Positions 1 through 6,922 are shown, counted from the stretch's first letter. The stretch: 7,151 bases of DNA from Holosporaceae bacterium (GCA_031284345.1 JAITAC010000070.1:1-7151); one strand, 5' to 3'. Translations and numbers: made by a program. The notes: a model not told the origin generated them from the letters alone.

Positions 1-282
1 ATGTTGCATTTCGTTTTTGAAATGGCAAAAATTCCTCTCATTGTTTTACCGCCAGCCAAACCAAAATACAACGGAGGCGTCGAACGCTCAAATCGCACAC
101 TCCGTGAGGAATTTTGGACGAAAAACCTAACCGCAACAACTGCAGAAAATGCAAATTCTAAGTTGCAAAAATATATCAGAAAATACAACCACTCCCGACC
201 TCATAACTGCTTGCATGGTATGACTCCTATGGAGTATATTAACTCAACCTATGGTAGACTAAATCTGTCTCATATCTCATGA
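1..282 (+). CDS. Transposase C-terminal part, IS481-like integrase core (5' end outside window)
   Basis: This is the last 93 codons of a DDE transposase with an rve-type integrase core, which cuts and joins the ends of an insertion sequence. The third catalytic acidic residue is visible as E28 in the segment GGVERSNRTLREEF (residues 25-38). It is followed by the family's closing pattern YNHSRPHNCLHGMTPMEYI (residues 62-80). The two catalytic Asp residues of the DDE triad are not present, so the gene must begin upstream of the window. The ATG at base 1 is then an internal Met rather than a true start. The frame ends at TGA 280-282, close to a sequence that could be the right end of the element. 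Assignment to the IS481 group rather than another rve family is by resemblance only. Whether the full copy is intact cannot be judged here. Confidence 0.85.
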   Translation: MLHFVFEMAKIPLIVLPPAKPKYNGGVERSNRTLREEFWTKNLTATTAENANSKLQKYIRKYNHSRPHNCLHGMTPMEYINSTYGRLNLSHIS

Positions 283-294
283 ACTATTACAACA
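1..294 (+). mobile_element. Right end of an insertion sequence (IS481-like), boundary approximate
   Basis: The transposase fragment implies that an insertion sequence enters from the left. IS481-type elements usually start with TGT and end with ACA, with the transposase stop very close to the right inverted repeat. After the stop at 280-282 the sequence reads CTATTACAACA (284-294), giving possible ends at 291 or 294. The left inverted repeat is outside the window, so the boundary is inferred and no target-site duplication can be tested. Confidence 0.4.
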
Positions 295-590
295 AGAATG
301 GATCAAGAAAATTGACGCCGTCCCCACCTCCAAGGCGTACACAGACAACACTGCTGCAATTGCTGAACTGTACGCCTTTGTCTTTAGCAAGAAAATCGTT
401 AGTATATTGCGAAACTCGCTGGAGAACCAATGTTTCACCGTCTACATCTGGACAGTTTCATCGCCTATATTGATGCCGCACCGCAGGTATTGAGCGAAAA
501 TCCCCGCGACTGATACAATATGAAATCACGGAGTTGTATAAACGGCTCCAGTCGCACTTCCGTTGGAAAAGATGGCGACGCAAGAAATAA
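263..590 (+). pseudogene. Possible frameshifted remnant of an unidentified gene next to the IS end
   Basis: Downstream of the transposase no intact gene is seen on the plus strand, but three consecutive pieces of open frame look like protein. The first (frame of 281, open 263-493) contains EWIKKIDAVPTSKAYTDN and runs to about 400. The second (403-513) contains GEPMFHRLHLDSFIAYIDAA. The third (474-590) contains RLIQYEITELYKRLQ and a lysine/arginine-rich end. None has a convincing start. They read as one decayed coding sequence with two frameshifts, possibly cut at its 5' side by the insertion sequence. I do not recognise the protein. The third piece is antisense to the certain EAL coding region, so it may be a chance shadow. 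The first and second pieces are the better part of the case. Confidence 0.25.
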
Positions 591-1187
591 AAATCCCTGT
601 CCTATGTCCGCCATGGCATCTCGCGCGCAATTTAGATGATCGCTGTTCTCTATACCTTCAACCACAACTTTGCATCCGATATCATGAGCAAGAGCAATGC
701 AGAATTTCAACATGGATCTGCTTTTTCTATTATAGGGAGCGCTCTGCACGAATTTTTTATCCATTTTTATGATGTCGACGGGCAATTCTTTCATATATTC
801 CATGGACGAATACTGAGTACCGAAGTCATCAAGGGCTATTTTAACACCGTGCGTATGCAGCAGATCGAAAGATTTTTTCGCCTGCGGCATGGATTCAGGA
901 TGTGTGCTTTCATTCAATTCAAGCACGATTCTACGACCATCGATTTTGAAATCGTTCATTGTTTTGAGAAACTCATTGCAGAATTTTTTGTTAGCGGCGT
1001 CTTCCAGTGTCATATTTATGAACAGCTGGAAGTCCTGGTCGCATTTGTATTGGGAAGCTATGCGACGCAATATAACGGATGCACTGGGAAATTCAGAAGA
1101 ATGTTTTTTGCTGTACAGCGCTTCGTATCCCAAAATGGATTTATTATTCAAATCAACAAGCGGTTGCAATCTTATTCTGCTATCCAT
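465..1187 (-). CDS. Stand-alone EAL-domain protein, probable cyclic-di-GMP phosphodiesterase
   Basis: EAL proteins hydrolyse the second messenger c-di-GMP to pGpG in the cytosol. This 240-residue protein is almost only the EAL domain (about residues 5-215), with no GGDEF, PAS or receiver domain, signal peptide or membrane segment. The metal and catalytic set appears complete: E22 in GYEAL, N58 in INMT, E90 and E93 in LELNES, D120-D121 in DDFGT, K141 in IIKMDK, E177 in VVEGIEN and Q197 in GQGFLF. From N58 onward the spacings equal those I recall for P. aeruginosa RocR. The stretch between E22 and N58 is about 22 residues shorter, and the usual EALxR arginine is Ser26. Both could lower substrate affinity. 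The start is supported by AGAGG six bases before the ATG (complement of 1193-1198). The gene lies 63 bases after mutL on the same strand. The tail after about residue 215 has no recognised role. Activity is inferred, and a degenerate c-di-GMP sensor is possible. Confidence 0.88.
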   Translation of the reverse strand: MDSRIRLQPLVDLNNKSILGYEALYSKKHSSEFPSASVILRRIASQYKCDQDFQLFINMTLEDAANKKFCNEFLKTMNDFKIDGRRIVLELNESTHPESMPQAKKSFDLLHTHGVKIALDDFGTQYSSMEYMKELPVDIIKMDKKFVQSAPYNRKSRSMLKFCIALAHDIGCKVVVEGIENSDHLNCARDAMADIGQGFLFLASPSFPTEVRLEPFIQLRDFILYQSRGFSLNTCGAASI

Positions 1188-1224
1188 ATATACCTCTTTA
1201 ACTTTTTTTTAACCTGCATAGATT

Positions 1225-1254
1225 AATATATAGTGACTACATGACGTTATTCAA
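1225..1254 (-). promoter_or_regulatory. Possible sigma70-type promoter for the EAL gene
   Basis: On the minus strand TTGAAT (complement of 1249-1254, overlapping the mutL stop) and TATATT (complement of 1225-1230) are 18 bases apart. They match the consensus at 4 of 6 and 5 of 6 positions. Transcription would start near 1218, about 30 bases before the EAL start codon. The region is AT-rich, so chance matches are likely. Read-through from mutL is the alternative. Confidence 0.35.
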
Positions 1255-3137
1255 GATCTTTCGAAAAATTTATTTAAACTTTCTATAGATAGCACCGCAT
1301 ATGACGGTCTCCCATGGCAGCACTGCGCAATATTCAAAGTTTCTTCCATTTTTCTCAGTAGGTGATTCATCTCCTGGATGGTCAATTTTTTTCCCGCTCT
1401 TAGACTAGAATGACAAGAAATTGTCGAAAGTACGCGATTTATTTTTTCGTCAATAGTATAAGTATCTCCAAAGGCTGATAGTTCTCCAACTATATCTAAA
1501 ATCAGTGATTTTGCGTCACAATTGTCTAACATAGCCGGCACAGAATTTATAACCACCAAATCCTGAGCGAGTTTTTCCATATATATGCCGAATTTCACTA
1601 GCAAATCAGTGTTTTTCTGCAGGATTTCTACTTCGGATTCCGTCAGATTACAGACTTCCGGCATAAGTAAATTTTGCGAATCGAGGGATAGATTCTGTTT
1701 TAATCTTTCCAAAGTGATTCTTTCGGCGGCGGCGTGCTGATCCACAATGATTATACTGCCGCCGTTCTCTGAAATTATATAGGTGTTTCCGATTTGAGCA
1801 AGCGCGTTACCGAGATAAATCTGCCCCGCTGAAACCGGCTTTTCCACTGCAAAGAGAACCGAAGTTGACATTACATCGTTTGGCGCCCCGGAAGATATGG
1901 CGGCGGCGGCTGCTGCAGAAAGCGCATCGGCGGCGGCGGCTGCTGCTGCAGAAGGTGCATCGGCGGTGCCTGCTTGGAAAAAATTTGCCTGATTCTGCAT
2001 TGAGGAAAACATTTTGGTGGATGGGGAAGTTCTGGCGCTAATGCCGCCGTCGGTCCGTTGAAATGTCGTTGACTTTGACGCCGATCTTACATCAATGGCC
2101 CCCGGATTCGCAAGGGAAATGCGTGACGATTCCAGCGCAATGGGGACACTGGCTCCGAAAGATGATAGCGCTTTTTTCAGTGCTGATACGAGAAAAAATC
2201 GAATTTTTTCCGAATCCCGAAAGCGAATCTCCACCTTTGCCGGATGCGCGTTTACATCAACTTCATTATGGTGCATTTCCAAAAAAATTATGGCCACCGG
2301 CTGGCGTCCATAGGGAACAAGTCCGGAATAGGCCGATTTCAGTGCAGATGCAAAAATTTTATCCTTAACAAATCGGTTGTTGACGAAAAAAAACTGATGA
2401 CTGACAGTGGCTTTATTGAAAGTTGGTACGCCGATGAATCCGTAGAGTCTTAATCCGCCATTCTCGACATTTATTTCGAAGATATTTTTTACAAATGCTT
2501 CTCCGAAAATATCTTCAATGCGTTTCTGAAGGCTATCTGTTTTCTGGTAATTATATTTTTCCCGATTTGCATCAAAAAAACGAAAACTAATGTTCCGAAA
2601 CGCCAATGCAATGCGATTAAACGCCATATGACAATTGTCCGATTCATAGGAATCCGATTTTAAAAATTTCAACCGCGCAGGAGTAGCAAAAAAAAGATCG
2701 CGCACCTCCACTGTTGTGCCTTGTTTTCTGTTGATGGGAGCAACGTCAAGACTATTTTGTCCTTCCCGCCGAATGCACCAGGCCTGCTCGGACGACGCCT
2801 GCGCCGACGATACGAACAGACGCGATATGGATGCTATGGACGGCAGCGCTTCTCCGCGAAATCCGAAAGTATGTATGTCAAAAAGATTTTCCGACGTTAG
2901 TTTAGATGTGGCGTGACTCTGTAGACACATTTCCAGCGATTCTAAATCCATGCCGACTCCGTTGTCTTCGATGGAAATGAAACTTTTTCCGGCGTCTGTT
3001 ATGCTTACGGAAATTTCAGAAGCTTCTGCGTCGATGGCGTTTTCCATTAGCTCCTTTATGACTGAGGACGGCCGCTCAATTACTTCTCCGGCGGCAATTT
3101 GGTTAATTAAGTTTTGCGATAATAATACTATAGGCAA
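1251..3137 (-). CDS. mutL: DNA mismatch repair protein MutL, endonuclease type
   Basis: MutL couples mismatch recognition by MutS to strand removal. In bacteria without MutH it makes the nick itself. Numbering is from TTG 3135-3137. The N-terminal GHKL ATPase shows QIAAGEVIERPSSVIKELMEN with E29 and N33, then DNGVGM (58-63), HATSKL (75-80), GFRGEAL (92-98) and GTTVEVRDLFFATPARLKFL (140-159). A variable linker with two alanine runs (393-413) leads to the C-terminal domain. That domain has the nuclease motif DQHAxxExxxxE (466-477), SCHSSLRAG (574-582) and CCHGRP (606-611), all expected in the metal-dependent endonuclease class. I prefer this TTG to the in-frame TTG at 3147-3149. It gives the usual start MPI, puts E29 and N33 at the E. 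coli numbers, and has TTGAGA about six bases upstream. The product is 628 residues, a normal length. It is divergent from trcR and followed by the EAL gene. Confidence 0.97.
   Translation of the reverse strand: MPIVLLSQNLINQIAAGEVIERPSSVIKELMENAIDAEASEISVSITDAGKSFISIEDNGVGMDLESLEMCLQSHATSKLTSENLFDIHTFGFRGEALPSIASISRLFVSSAQASSEQAWCIRREGQNSLDVAPINRKQGTTVEVRDLFFATPARLKFLKSDSYESDNCHMAFNRIALAFRNISFRFFDANREKYNYQKTDSLQKRIEDIFGEAFVKNIFEINVENGGLRLYGFIGVPTFNKATVSHQFFFVNNRFVKDKIFASALKSAYSGLVPYGRQPVAIIFLEMHHNEVDVNAHPAKVEIRFRDSEKIRFFLVSALKKALSSFGASVPIALESSRISLANPGAIDVRSASKSTTFQRTDGGISARTSPSTKMFSSMQNQANFFQAGTADAPSAAAAAAADALSAAAAAAISSGAPNDVMSTSVLFAVEKPVSAGQIYLGNALAQIGNTYIISENGGSIIIVDQHAAAERITLERLKQNLSLDSQNLLMPEVCNLTESEVEILQKNTDLLVKFGIYMEKLAQDLVVINSVPAMLDNCDAKSLILDIVGELSAFGDTYTIDEKINRVLSTISCHSSLRAGKKLTIQEMNHLLRKMEETLNIAQCCHGRPSYAVLSIESLNKFFERS
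1899..1961 (-). repeat. Imperfect tandem repeat (30 + 33 bases) coding alanine tracts in the MutL linker
   Basis: Two adjoining copies, 1899-1928 and 1929-1961, are nearly identical. The second has one extra TGC triplet and two base changes. A short third partial copy follows at 1962-1973. In MutL they encode DAPS plus seven alanines, then DALS plus six alanines. Copies differ by whole codons, so the frame is kept. The tract lies between the ATPase and nuclease domains, where MutL proteins vary in length. GCG/GCC and TGC triplet runs are prone to replication slippage. Confidence 0.85.
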
Positions 3138-3233
3138 TGTAAATCTCAAAATTTTCTATTATAAAACACTACTATCCGAAATTTTATTCCGAAGCCATTA
3201 GGCCGTAAAAAATTCTCGGATCTCGACAATCCC

Positions 3234-3263
3234 ATTATATAATTATGAAAACATAGATGACAA
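3234..3263 (-). promoter_or_regulatory. Probable sigma70-type promoter for mutL
   Basis: Reading the minus strand, TTGTCA (complement of 3258-3263) and a perfect TATAAT (complement of 3234-3239) are separated by 18 bases. Transcription would start near 3227, leaving a leader of about 90 bases before the preferred TTG start at 3137. A second TATAAT on the same strand (complement of 3158-3163) lies close to the gene but lacks a good -35 partner. It could start a short transcript of about 14 leader bases. Confidence 0.6.
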
Positions 3264-3685
3264 ATTTTTTCAATATTTTTTGCTGAATTATTTTTTAAAA
3301 CGGCGTTTTTTGGGACAGGAACTATTTACAAACTCTGCTTTTTCGATATTTTTTTGGTCAAAAAATTGCTCGCCTTCCCATGTACACCAAGTATATTGCG
3401 GGTCTGCTCTGCTTTTTCTTGAAAAAAATTCTCGAAAAATCCGCTATTAGATGAGCTGGTGGAAGAGGCGCCGGCGCGGTGCCGGGAGCTAAAAACCTAA
3501 TATAAAGACAGGGAGAAAAATCAATAAAAAACAAAAAAGCCTTTCAAAATCAATGGATCACAGGATCCGTAGGGTGATGAGATAGAAGAATACAATGAGA
3601 ATTCGTAAAATAATGAGATGCTAAAATCCTATTTTTAATGCTTCTTTTTTTCATGCGTAGGCCCCGTTGATATGATGCAGATTTG

Positions 3686-3714
3686 TTGTGCTTCGCAAGT
3701 AAAACGTGTAGAAT
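3686..3714 (+). promoter_or_regulatory. Possible promoter for the trcR-tldD-dcd cluster
   Basis: TTGTGC (3686-3691) and TAGAAT (3709-3714) are 17 bases apart. The -10 matches consensus at 5 of 6 positions, while the -35 matches only at 3 of 6. Transcription would start near 3721, giving a leader of about 20 bases to the ATG at 3743. A promoter is needed ahead of trcR, because mutL points the other way, but this particular placement is weak. Confidence 0.35.
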
Positions 3715-3742
3715 ATTCGGCAGATTATGAATGGATAAGAAT

Positions 3743-4282
3743 ATGGCAACACTTATTATGCCTCAGGGCACCGCAATTTGGTTAATTGAAAATACGGCTC
3801 TTACATTTGAGCAGATAGCGAATTTTTGTGGATTACATCCGCTGGAAGTTCAGGCTTTAGCCGATGAACAGGTTTCGGCCGGCATGATTGGCATTGATCC
3901 GGTAAATCTCGGTCAGTTAACGCGGGAAGAGATCGAGCGCTGCTCTCGGGATCCCTCAGCGAAATTGCATATGGCAATACAAAAAAGAATTGTAACGAGT
4001 TCCAAATCCAAGAAAAAATATACTCCTCTTCTGAAAAGACAGGAGCGTCCCAATGCGATCGCATGGCTGATAAAATTTTTTCCGGAGTTGTCGGATTCCA
4101 GCATATGTTCTTTGGTCTCCACCACGAAGGCTACGGTGCAGTCGATGCGAAACAAGACGCATGCGCGCATGAACGAAGTTCGTCCCAAAGATCCGGTTTT
4201 GCTGGGATTTTGCACGCAGGTGGAGCTGGATACCGCCGTTTCTGGAATAAAGCACAGCGGCAATGTGGAAAATAACAAATAA
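3743..4282 (+). CDS. trcR: DUF1013 family protein, cell-cycle transcriptional regulator TrcR
   Basis: This is a member of the alphaproteobacterial DUF1013 family, named TrcR in Caulobacter, where it is reported to associate with RNA polymerase and influence cell-cycle gene expression. The family signature is clear: LIMPQGTAIWLIENTALTF near the N-terminus, then FCGLHPLEVQALADEQV, GQLTREEIERC, a basic linker (about residues 82-103), KRQERPNAIAWLIKFFPEL, and DPVLLGFCTQVELD near the end. Two helix-turn-helix-like units, residues 11-39 and 105-135, resemble each other (WLI, then L, I and VQ at matching places), suggesting an internal duplication. I chose the ATG at 3743 because the family normally starts three to five residues before the LMP motif. 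The in-frame ATG at 3731 would add four residues. Neither has a strong ribosome site. The length is 179 residues. It leads the plus-strand cluster, with tldD six bases downstream. Confidence 0.93.
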   Translation: MATLIMPQGTAIWLIENTALTFEQIANFCGLHPLEVQALADEQVSAGMIGIDPVNLGQLTREEIERCSRDPSAKLHMAIQKRIVTSSKSKKKYTPLLKRQERPNAIAWLIKFFPELSDSSICSLVSTTKATVQSMRNKTHARMNEVRPKDPVLLGFCTQVELDTAVSGIKHSGNVENNK

Positions 4283-4288
4283 AGGCCG

Positions 4289-5719
4289 ATGAATATGTTG
4301 TCATACGAGGATTTTTTTTGCGATATCTGTGATCTGAACGCTCTAGAAAAAACAGCGCTAGAAGCGTTTTGCGGAGGTAATCTCGGCGAATTGTTTATGG
4401 AATACAGGGAAGATGAGGTTTTGCGCATCGAAGATGGTCACGTACAGACCGCCAATTTCAACAACAAAAGAGGATTCGGTTTGCGTGCTTTTCAGGAAGA
4501 TGCATCCGTCTATTCCTACTCGTCCTCCCTCACGATTCCTGCGATGGAGCGAGCGGTTTCCCTTGTTAAGACGGATTTTTTTTCCGGAAATACATCCCCT
4601 GTTGAAATAAAAAATTCCGATGTCGGTGGCAGTCTATATGCACCACAGCGGTTTTTAGATTCCCTAAGCCTGGAAAACAAAATAAATTTTTTGAAGTCCA
4701 TTGATGCCTATGCTTGCTCGAAATCCAAGGACATCATCCAGGTAATGGCCACATTAGCCAGCTCCTGGCAGGTGGTAAGCATACTTCGGGATTCCGGAGA
4801 AAAATACGTTGATTTCAGGCCTCTTGTGCGGTTGACCGTGTCCGTTGTGCTGGAAAAAGGCGGAACCACAGAAATTGGATCCTATTCCGGCGGAGGACGC
4901 CACGACTACAAGCCGCTAATTTCCGAGTCCGTCATGAAATTCTACGTGGACGAAGCCCTGCGGCAGGCGAACGTGAAATTGAATGCCATACCGGCGCCTG
5001 TGGGAGAAATGCCGGTGGTGCTGGGCAACGGCTGGACCGGTATTCTACTGCACGAAGCTATCGGTCATGGACTGGAAGGAGACGCCATTCGCAAAGAAAC
5101 ATCATCGTTCCATAATCTTCTGGGAAAATATATCGCGGCGCCGGGCGTAACGGTGATCGACGACGGCAGCATCGAAAATTGTCGTGGATCCATCAACATG
5201 GACGATGAGGGAACTCCGTCCCAGCGCAACGTCCTCATCGAAAACGGAAAATTGGTCGGGTTTATGCACGATCGCATGAACGCTAAGCTCATGGGATGGC
5301 CGGTCACCGGCAACGGCCGTCGCGAAAGCCACGAATACATCCCTGTACCACGCATGACAAATACGTTCATGCTGCCCGGAAATAATTCTTTTGAAGATAT
5401 GATCTCCTGCGTAAAAAAAGGAATATTCGCCAAATCTTTTGCAGGTGGTCAGGTGGATATCGTTTCGGGAAAATTTGTATTCTCCGCCTCCGAAGCTTAT
5501 TTGATAGAAAACGGCAGCATAACCGCTCCCGTTAAAGGAGTAATGCTCATAGGAGATGGTCCCAGTATCTTGAAAAAAATTTCCATGGTGGGAAATAACT
5601 TCGCCATGGATCCGGGGGTTGGTACCTGCGGAAAAGATGGCCAATGGGTTCCGGTCGGAGTAGGAGAGCCAAGTGTTTTGATCGACGGCATAACCGTCGG
5701 AGGTGATAAATTAGGATAA
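4289..5719 (+). CDS. tldD: Metalloprotease TldD
   Basis: TldD is a cytosolic zinc protease that, with its partner TldE (PmbA), cleaves unfolded or leader peptides; known substrates in E. coli are the microcin B17 precursor and the antitoxin CcdA. The zinc motif HEXXXH is present as HEAIGH (255-260) followed by GLEGD. The family's third-ligand cysteine is C447 in [17 protein letters not shown]. The N-terminal half shows the usual ALxxA-like pattern and RGFGLRAF (61-68). At 476 residues it is close to the E. coli length. The start could be ATG 4289 or ATG 4295: AAAGG (4281-4285), overlapping the trcR stop, is only three bases from the first but nine from the second, so 4295 is somewhat favoured. 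No TldE gene is in the window; it is often unlinked. dcd begins five bases after the stop. Confidence 0.97.
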   Translation: MNMLSYEDFFCDICDLNALEKTALEAFCGGNLGELFMEYREDEVLRIEDGHVQTANFNNKRGFGLRAFQEDASVYSYSSSLTIPAMERAVSLVKTDFFSGNTSPVEIKNSDVGGSLYAPQRFLDSLSLENKINFLKSIDAYACSKSKDIIQVMATLASSWQVVSILRDSGEKYVDFRPLVRLTVSVVLEKGGTTEIGSYSGGGRHDYKPLISESVMKFYVDEALRQANVKLNAIPAPVGEMPVVLGNGWTGILLHEAIGHGLEGDAIRKETSSFHNLLGKYIAAPGVTVIDDGSIENCRGSINMDDEGTPSQRNVLIENGKLVGFMHDRMNAKLMGWPVTGNGRRESHEYIPVPRMTNTFMLPGNNSFEDMISCVKKGIFAKSFAGGQVDIVSGKFVFSASEAYLIENGSITAPVKGVMLIGDGPSILKKISMVGNNFAMDPGVGTCGKDGQWVPVGVGEPSVLIDGITVGGDKLG

Positions 5720-5724
5720 AAAAT

Positions 5725-6282
5725 ATGCTGTTGTGTGATAGATTAATACGCAAGTTCGTAGAAAAACATTCCATGATAAACCCATTTGCGGATAAATTAA
5801 CCCAGGAATCAATAATTTCCTACGGATTGTCCTCCTATGGATACGACGCCCGCGTGTCTAACGAATTTAAAATATTTACCAATATCGATAACGCCATTGT
5901 GGATCCAAAACAATTTTCCGAAAAAAGTTTTGTGGATCGCAAAACCGATTGCTGCATCATTCCGCCCAATAGCTTTGCCCTCGCCCGAACCGTCGAATAT
6001 TTTCGCATTCCGCGAGATGTGTTCGTGCTGTGCGTGGGAAAATCTACCTACGCCAGATGCGGTATCATCGTGAATGTCACGCCGCTCGAGCCAGAATGGG
6101 AAGGACACGTAACGCTGGAATTCTCAAATACAACCCAGCTACCGGCAAAAGTTTACGCTAACGAGGGAGCTTGCCAGTTTTTGTTCTTTAAAATATCGGA
6201 AATCTGCGATGTTTCCTATAAAGATCGCAATGGAAAATATATGGGGCAAATCGGAGTAACGCTTCCAAAAATTTATTCGTAG
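5725..6282 (+). CDS. dcd: dCTP deaminase
   Basis: This enzyme deaminates dCTP to dUTP, the main source of dUMP for thymidylate synthesis in many bacteria. The product is a trimer of the dUTPase fold. The family blocks are all present: [14 protein letters not shown] (30-43), [16 protein letters not shown] (78-93), the nucleotide-binding GKSTYAR (105-111) with S107 and R111, [16 protein letters not shown] (113-128), and LEFSN (131-135) with the catalytic glutamate E132, then [11 protein letters not shown]. The end, [13 protein letters not shown], is typical of alphaproteobacterial forms. At 185 residues it is full length. The ATG is set by AGGA (5713-5716) overlapping the tldD stop, eight bases upstream, and by the presence of the family's short N-terminal helix before MINPF. 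I see no sign of the extended bifunctional deaminase/dUTPase form. Confidence 0.97.
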   Translation: MLLCDRLIRKFVEKHSMINPFADKLTQESIISYGLSSYGYDARVSNEFKIFTNIDNAIVDPKQFSEKSFVDRKTDCCIIPPNSFALARTVEYFRIPRDVFVLCVGKSTYARCGIIVNVTPLEPEWEGHVTLEFSNTTQLPAKVYANEGACQFLFFKISEICDVSYKDRNGKYMGQIGVTLPKIYS

Positions 6283-6308
6283 GATACCTAAAAAAATGTT
6301 GAAATAAT

Positions 6309-6911
6309 ATGTTTAGTTTGATTTTTTTCATATGCATAACAGTGTTTCTGCTTGTTCGTCTCAATGATATTCTTGGTATGCGCATTGGATTCAAAGCAGA
6401 AATAAAAAGCAGCCTCATTCACGGCGAAAAGTCCGAGACTGATATTTTTTCCGACTTAAAAATGCAGGAAACAATCGCAGAACTGTCGAAAATTTTCCCG
6501 ACATTCAATCACCAGGATTTTCTCGAAAAAGCCCAAAAGGCCTTCGAAATAATTTTTATGGCCTACGCCGAAGAAGATAAAATCACTCTCAATAATCTGC
6601 TGTGCCAGAGAATATATAGCGCTTTTTGCATGGCCATCGACGACAGAAAAAACAAACGAGAAAAAGTGGAGGGATTGGTGGTCAGATTCATCAGTGTCGA
6701 AATAATTGACATCACCATCAATGCCAACGACGTGTTTCTCGACGTAAAATTCGTCACTGAACAAAGCAATGTGCTGAAAAATCATCTCGGCGAAATTATT
6801 GATGGAAACCCCGATTATGTGAACGTATGCACAGACGTCTGGTGTTTCAATCGCAAAAAAATATCCGCTAGTCCCCGGTGGCTGCTCTATGAAATCAAAA
6901 ATCAGGAATAG
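6309..6911 (+). CDS. Tim44/TimA-like domain protein, membrane-anchored
   Basis: Small alphaproteobacterial Tim44-domain proteins (TimA) resemble the C-terminal, membrane-binding part of mitochondrial Tim44. They are thought to act as inner-membrane adaptors, with no enzymatic activity. The first 17 residues (MFSLIFFICITVFLLVR) form one hydrophobic segment followed by LNDILGMRIG, the family's usual N-terminal layout (short membrane anchor, then a leucine/arginine/glycine motif). A variable linker (about 28-58) precedes the Tim44-like domain (about 60-195), which ends with the expected TDVWCFNRKK...PRWLLYEI pattern. The length of 200 residues is typical. The start has no strong ribosome site, but this ATG is the only one that includes the anchor. 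It follows dcd by 26 bases and precedes trmL by 11, so it is probably co-transcribed. In many alphaproteobacteria this gene lies near secB; that arrangement is not seen here. Confidence 0.88.
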   Translation: MFSLIFFICITVFLLVRLNDILGMRIGFKAEIKSSLIHGEKSETDIFSDLKMQETIAELSKIFPTFNHQDFLEKAQKAFEIIFMAYAEEDKITLNNLLCQRIYSAFCMAIDDRKNKREKVEGLVVRFISVEIIDITINANDVFLDVKFVTEQSNVLKNHLGEIIDGNPDYVNVCTDVWCFNRKKISASPRWLLYEIKNQE

Positions 6912-6922
6912 ACTTCAAAAAT

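Larger units (their letters stand above)
3138..3742. other. Long AT-rich spacer between the divergent mutL and trcR genes
   Basis: About 600 bases carry no gene I can defend. Apart from the promoters listed separately, the spacer holds four things. (1) A minus-strand frame open from 3496 to a stop at 3326-3328 (56 codons) without a start codon; it reads like protein in its second half, with SNSGFFENFFQEKAEQ and KASNFLTKKISKKQSL. (2) A GC-rich island at 3454-3490, unlike its surroundings, that can fold as GGCGCC (3467-3472) with GGTGCC (3478-3483) or, alternatively, CCGGC (3471-3475) with GCCGG (3481-3485). (3) A perfect small hairpin, GGATC (3555-3559) with GATCC (3564-3568). (4) Three ATGAGA words at exact 18-base spacing (3577, 3595, 3613). 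No tRNA, SRP RNA or 6S RNA pattern was recognised, and none of the hairpins is followed by a T-run as a terminator would be. Confidence 0.6.

Noticed and set aside
279..473. A 64-codon plus-strand frame after the transposase
   Set aside because: It is rich in Pro, Thr and Arg with no protein-like pattern and no ribosome site. The neighbouring frames look more like decayed coding sequence.
636..1226. A 196-codon plus-strand open frame
   Set aside because: It is antisense to the EAL coding region, which carries the full set of family motifs and a ribosome site. The plus frame shows no recognisable domain.
3380..3454. A 24-codon plus-strand peptide starting at an ATG in the spacer, hydrophobic in the middle
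   Set aside because: No ribosome site precedes it, and a short hydrophobic frame is common by chance in AT-rich sequence. A small membrane toxin cannot be argued from this alone.
3300..3560. SRP RNA, 6S RNA, tmRNA or a tRNA in the spacer
   Set aside because: The conserved SRP hairpin sequence, the tRNA T-arm pattern and the known tmRNA ends were looked for by eye and not found.
3555..3568. GGATC/GATCC hairpin considered as a terminator
   Set aside because: The stem is only five base pairs, no T-run follows on either strand, and the genes on both sides point away from it.
3913..4428. A 171-codon minus-strand frame
   Set aside because: It is antisense to trcR and the tldD start, both confidently identified.
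5102..5644. A 180-codon minus-strand frame
   Set aside because: It is antisense to the conserved zinc-binding and C-terminal parts of tldD and has no recognisable motifs.
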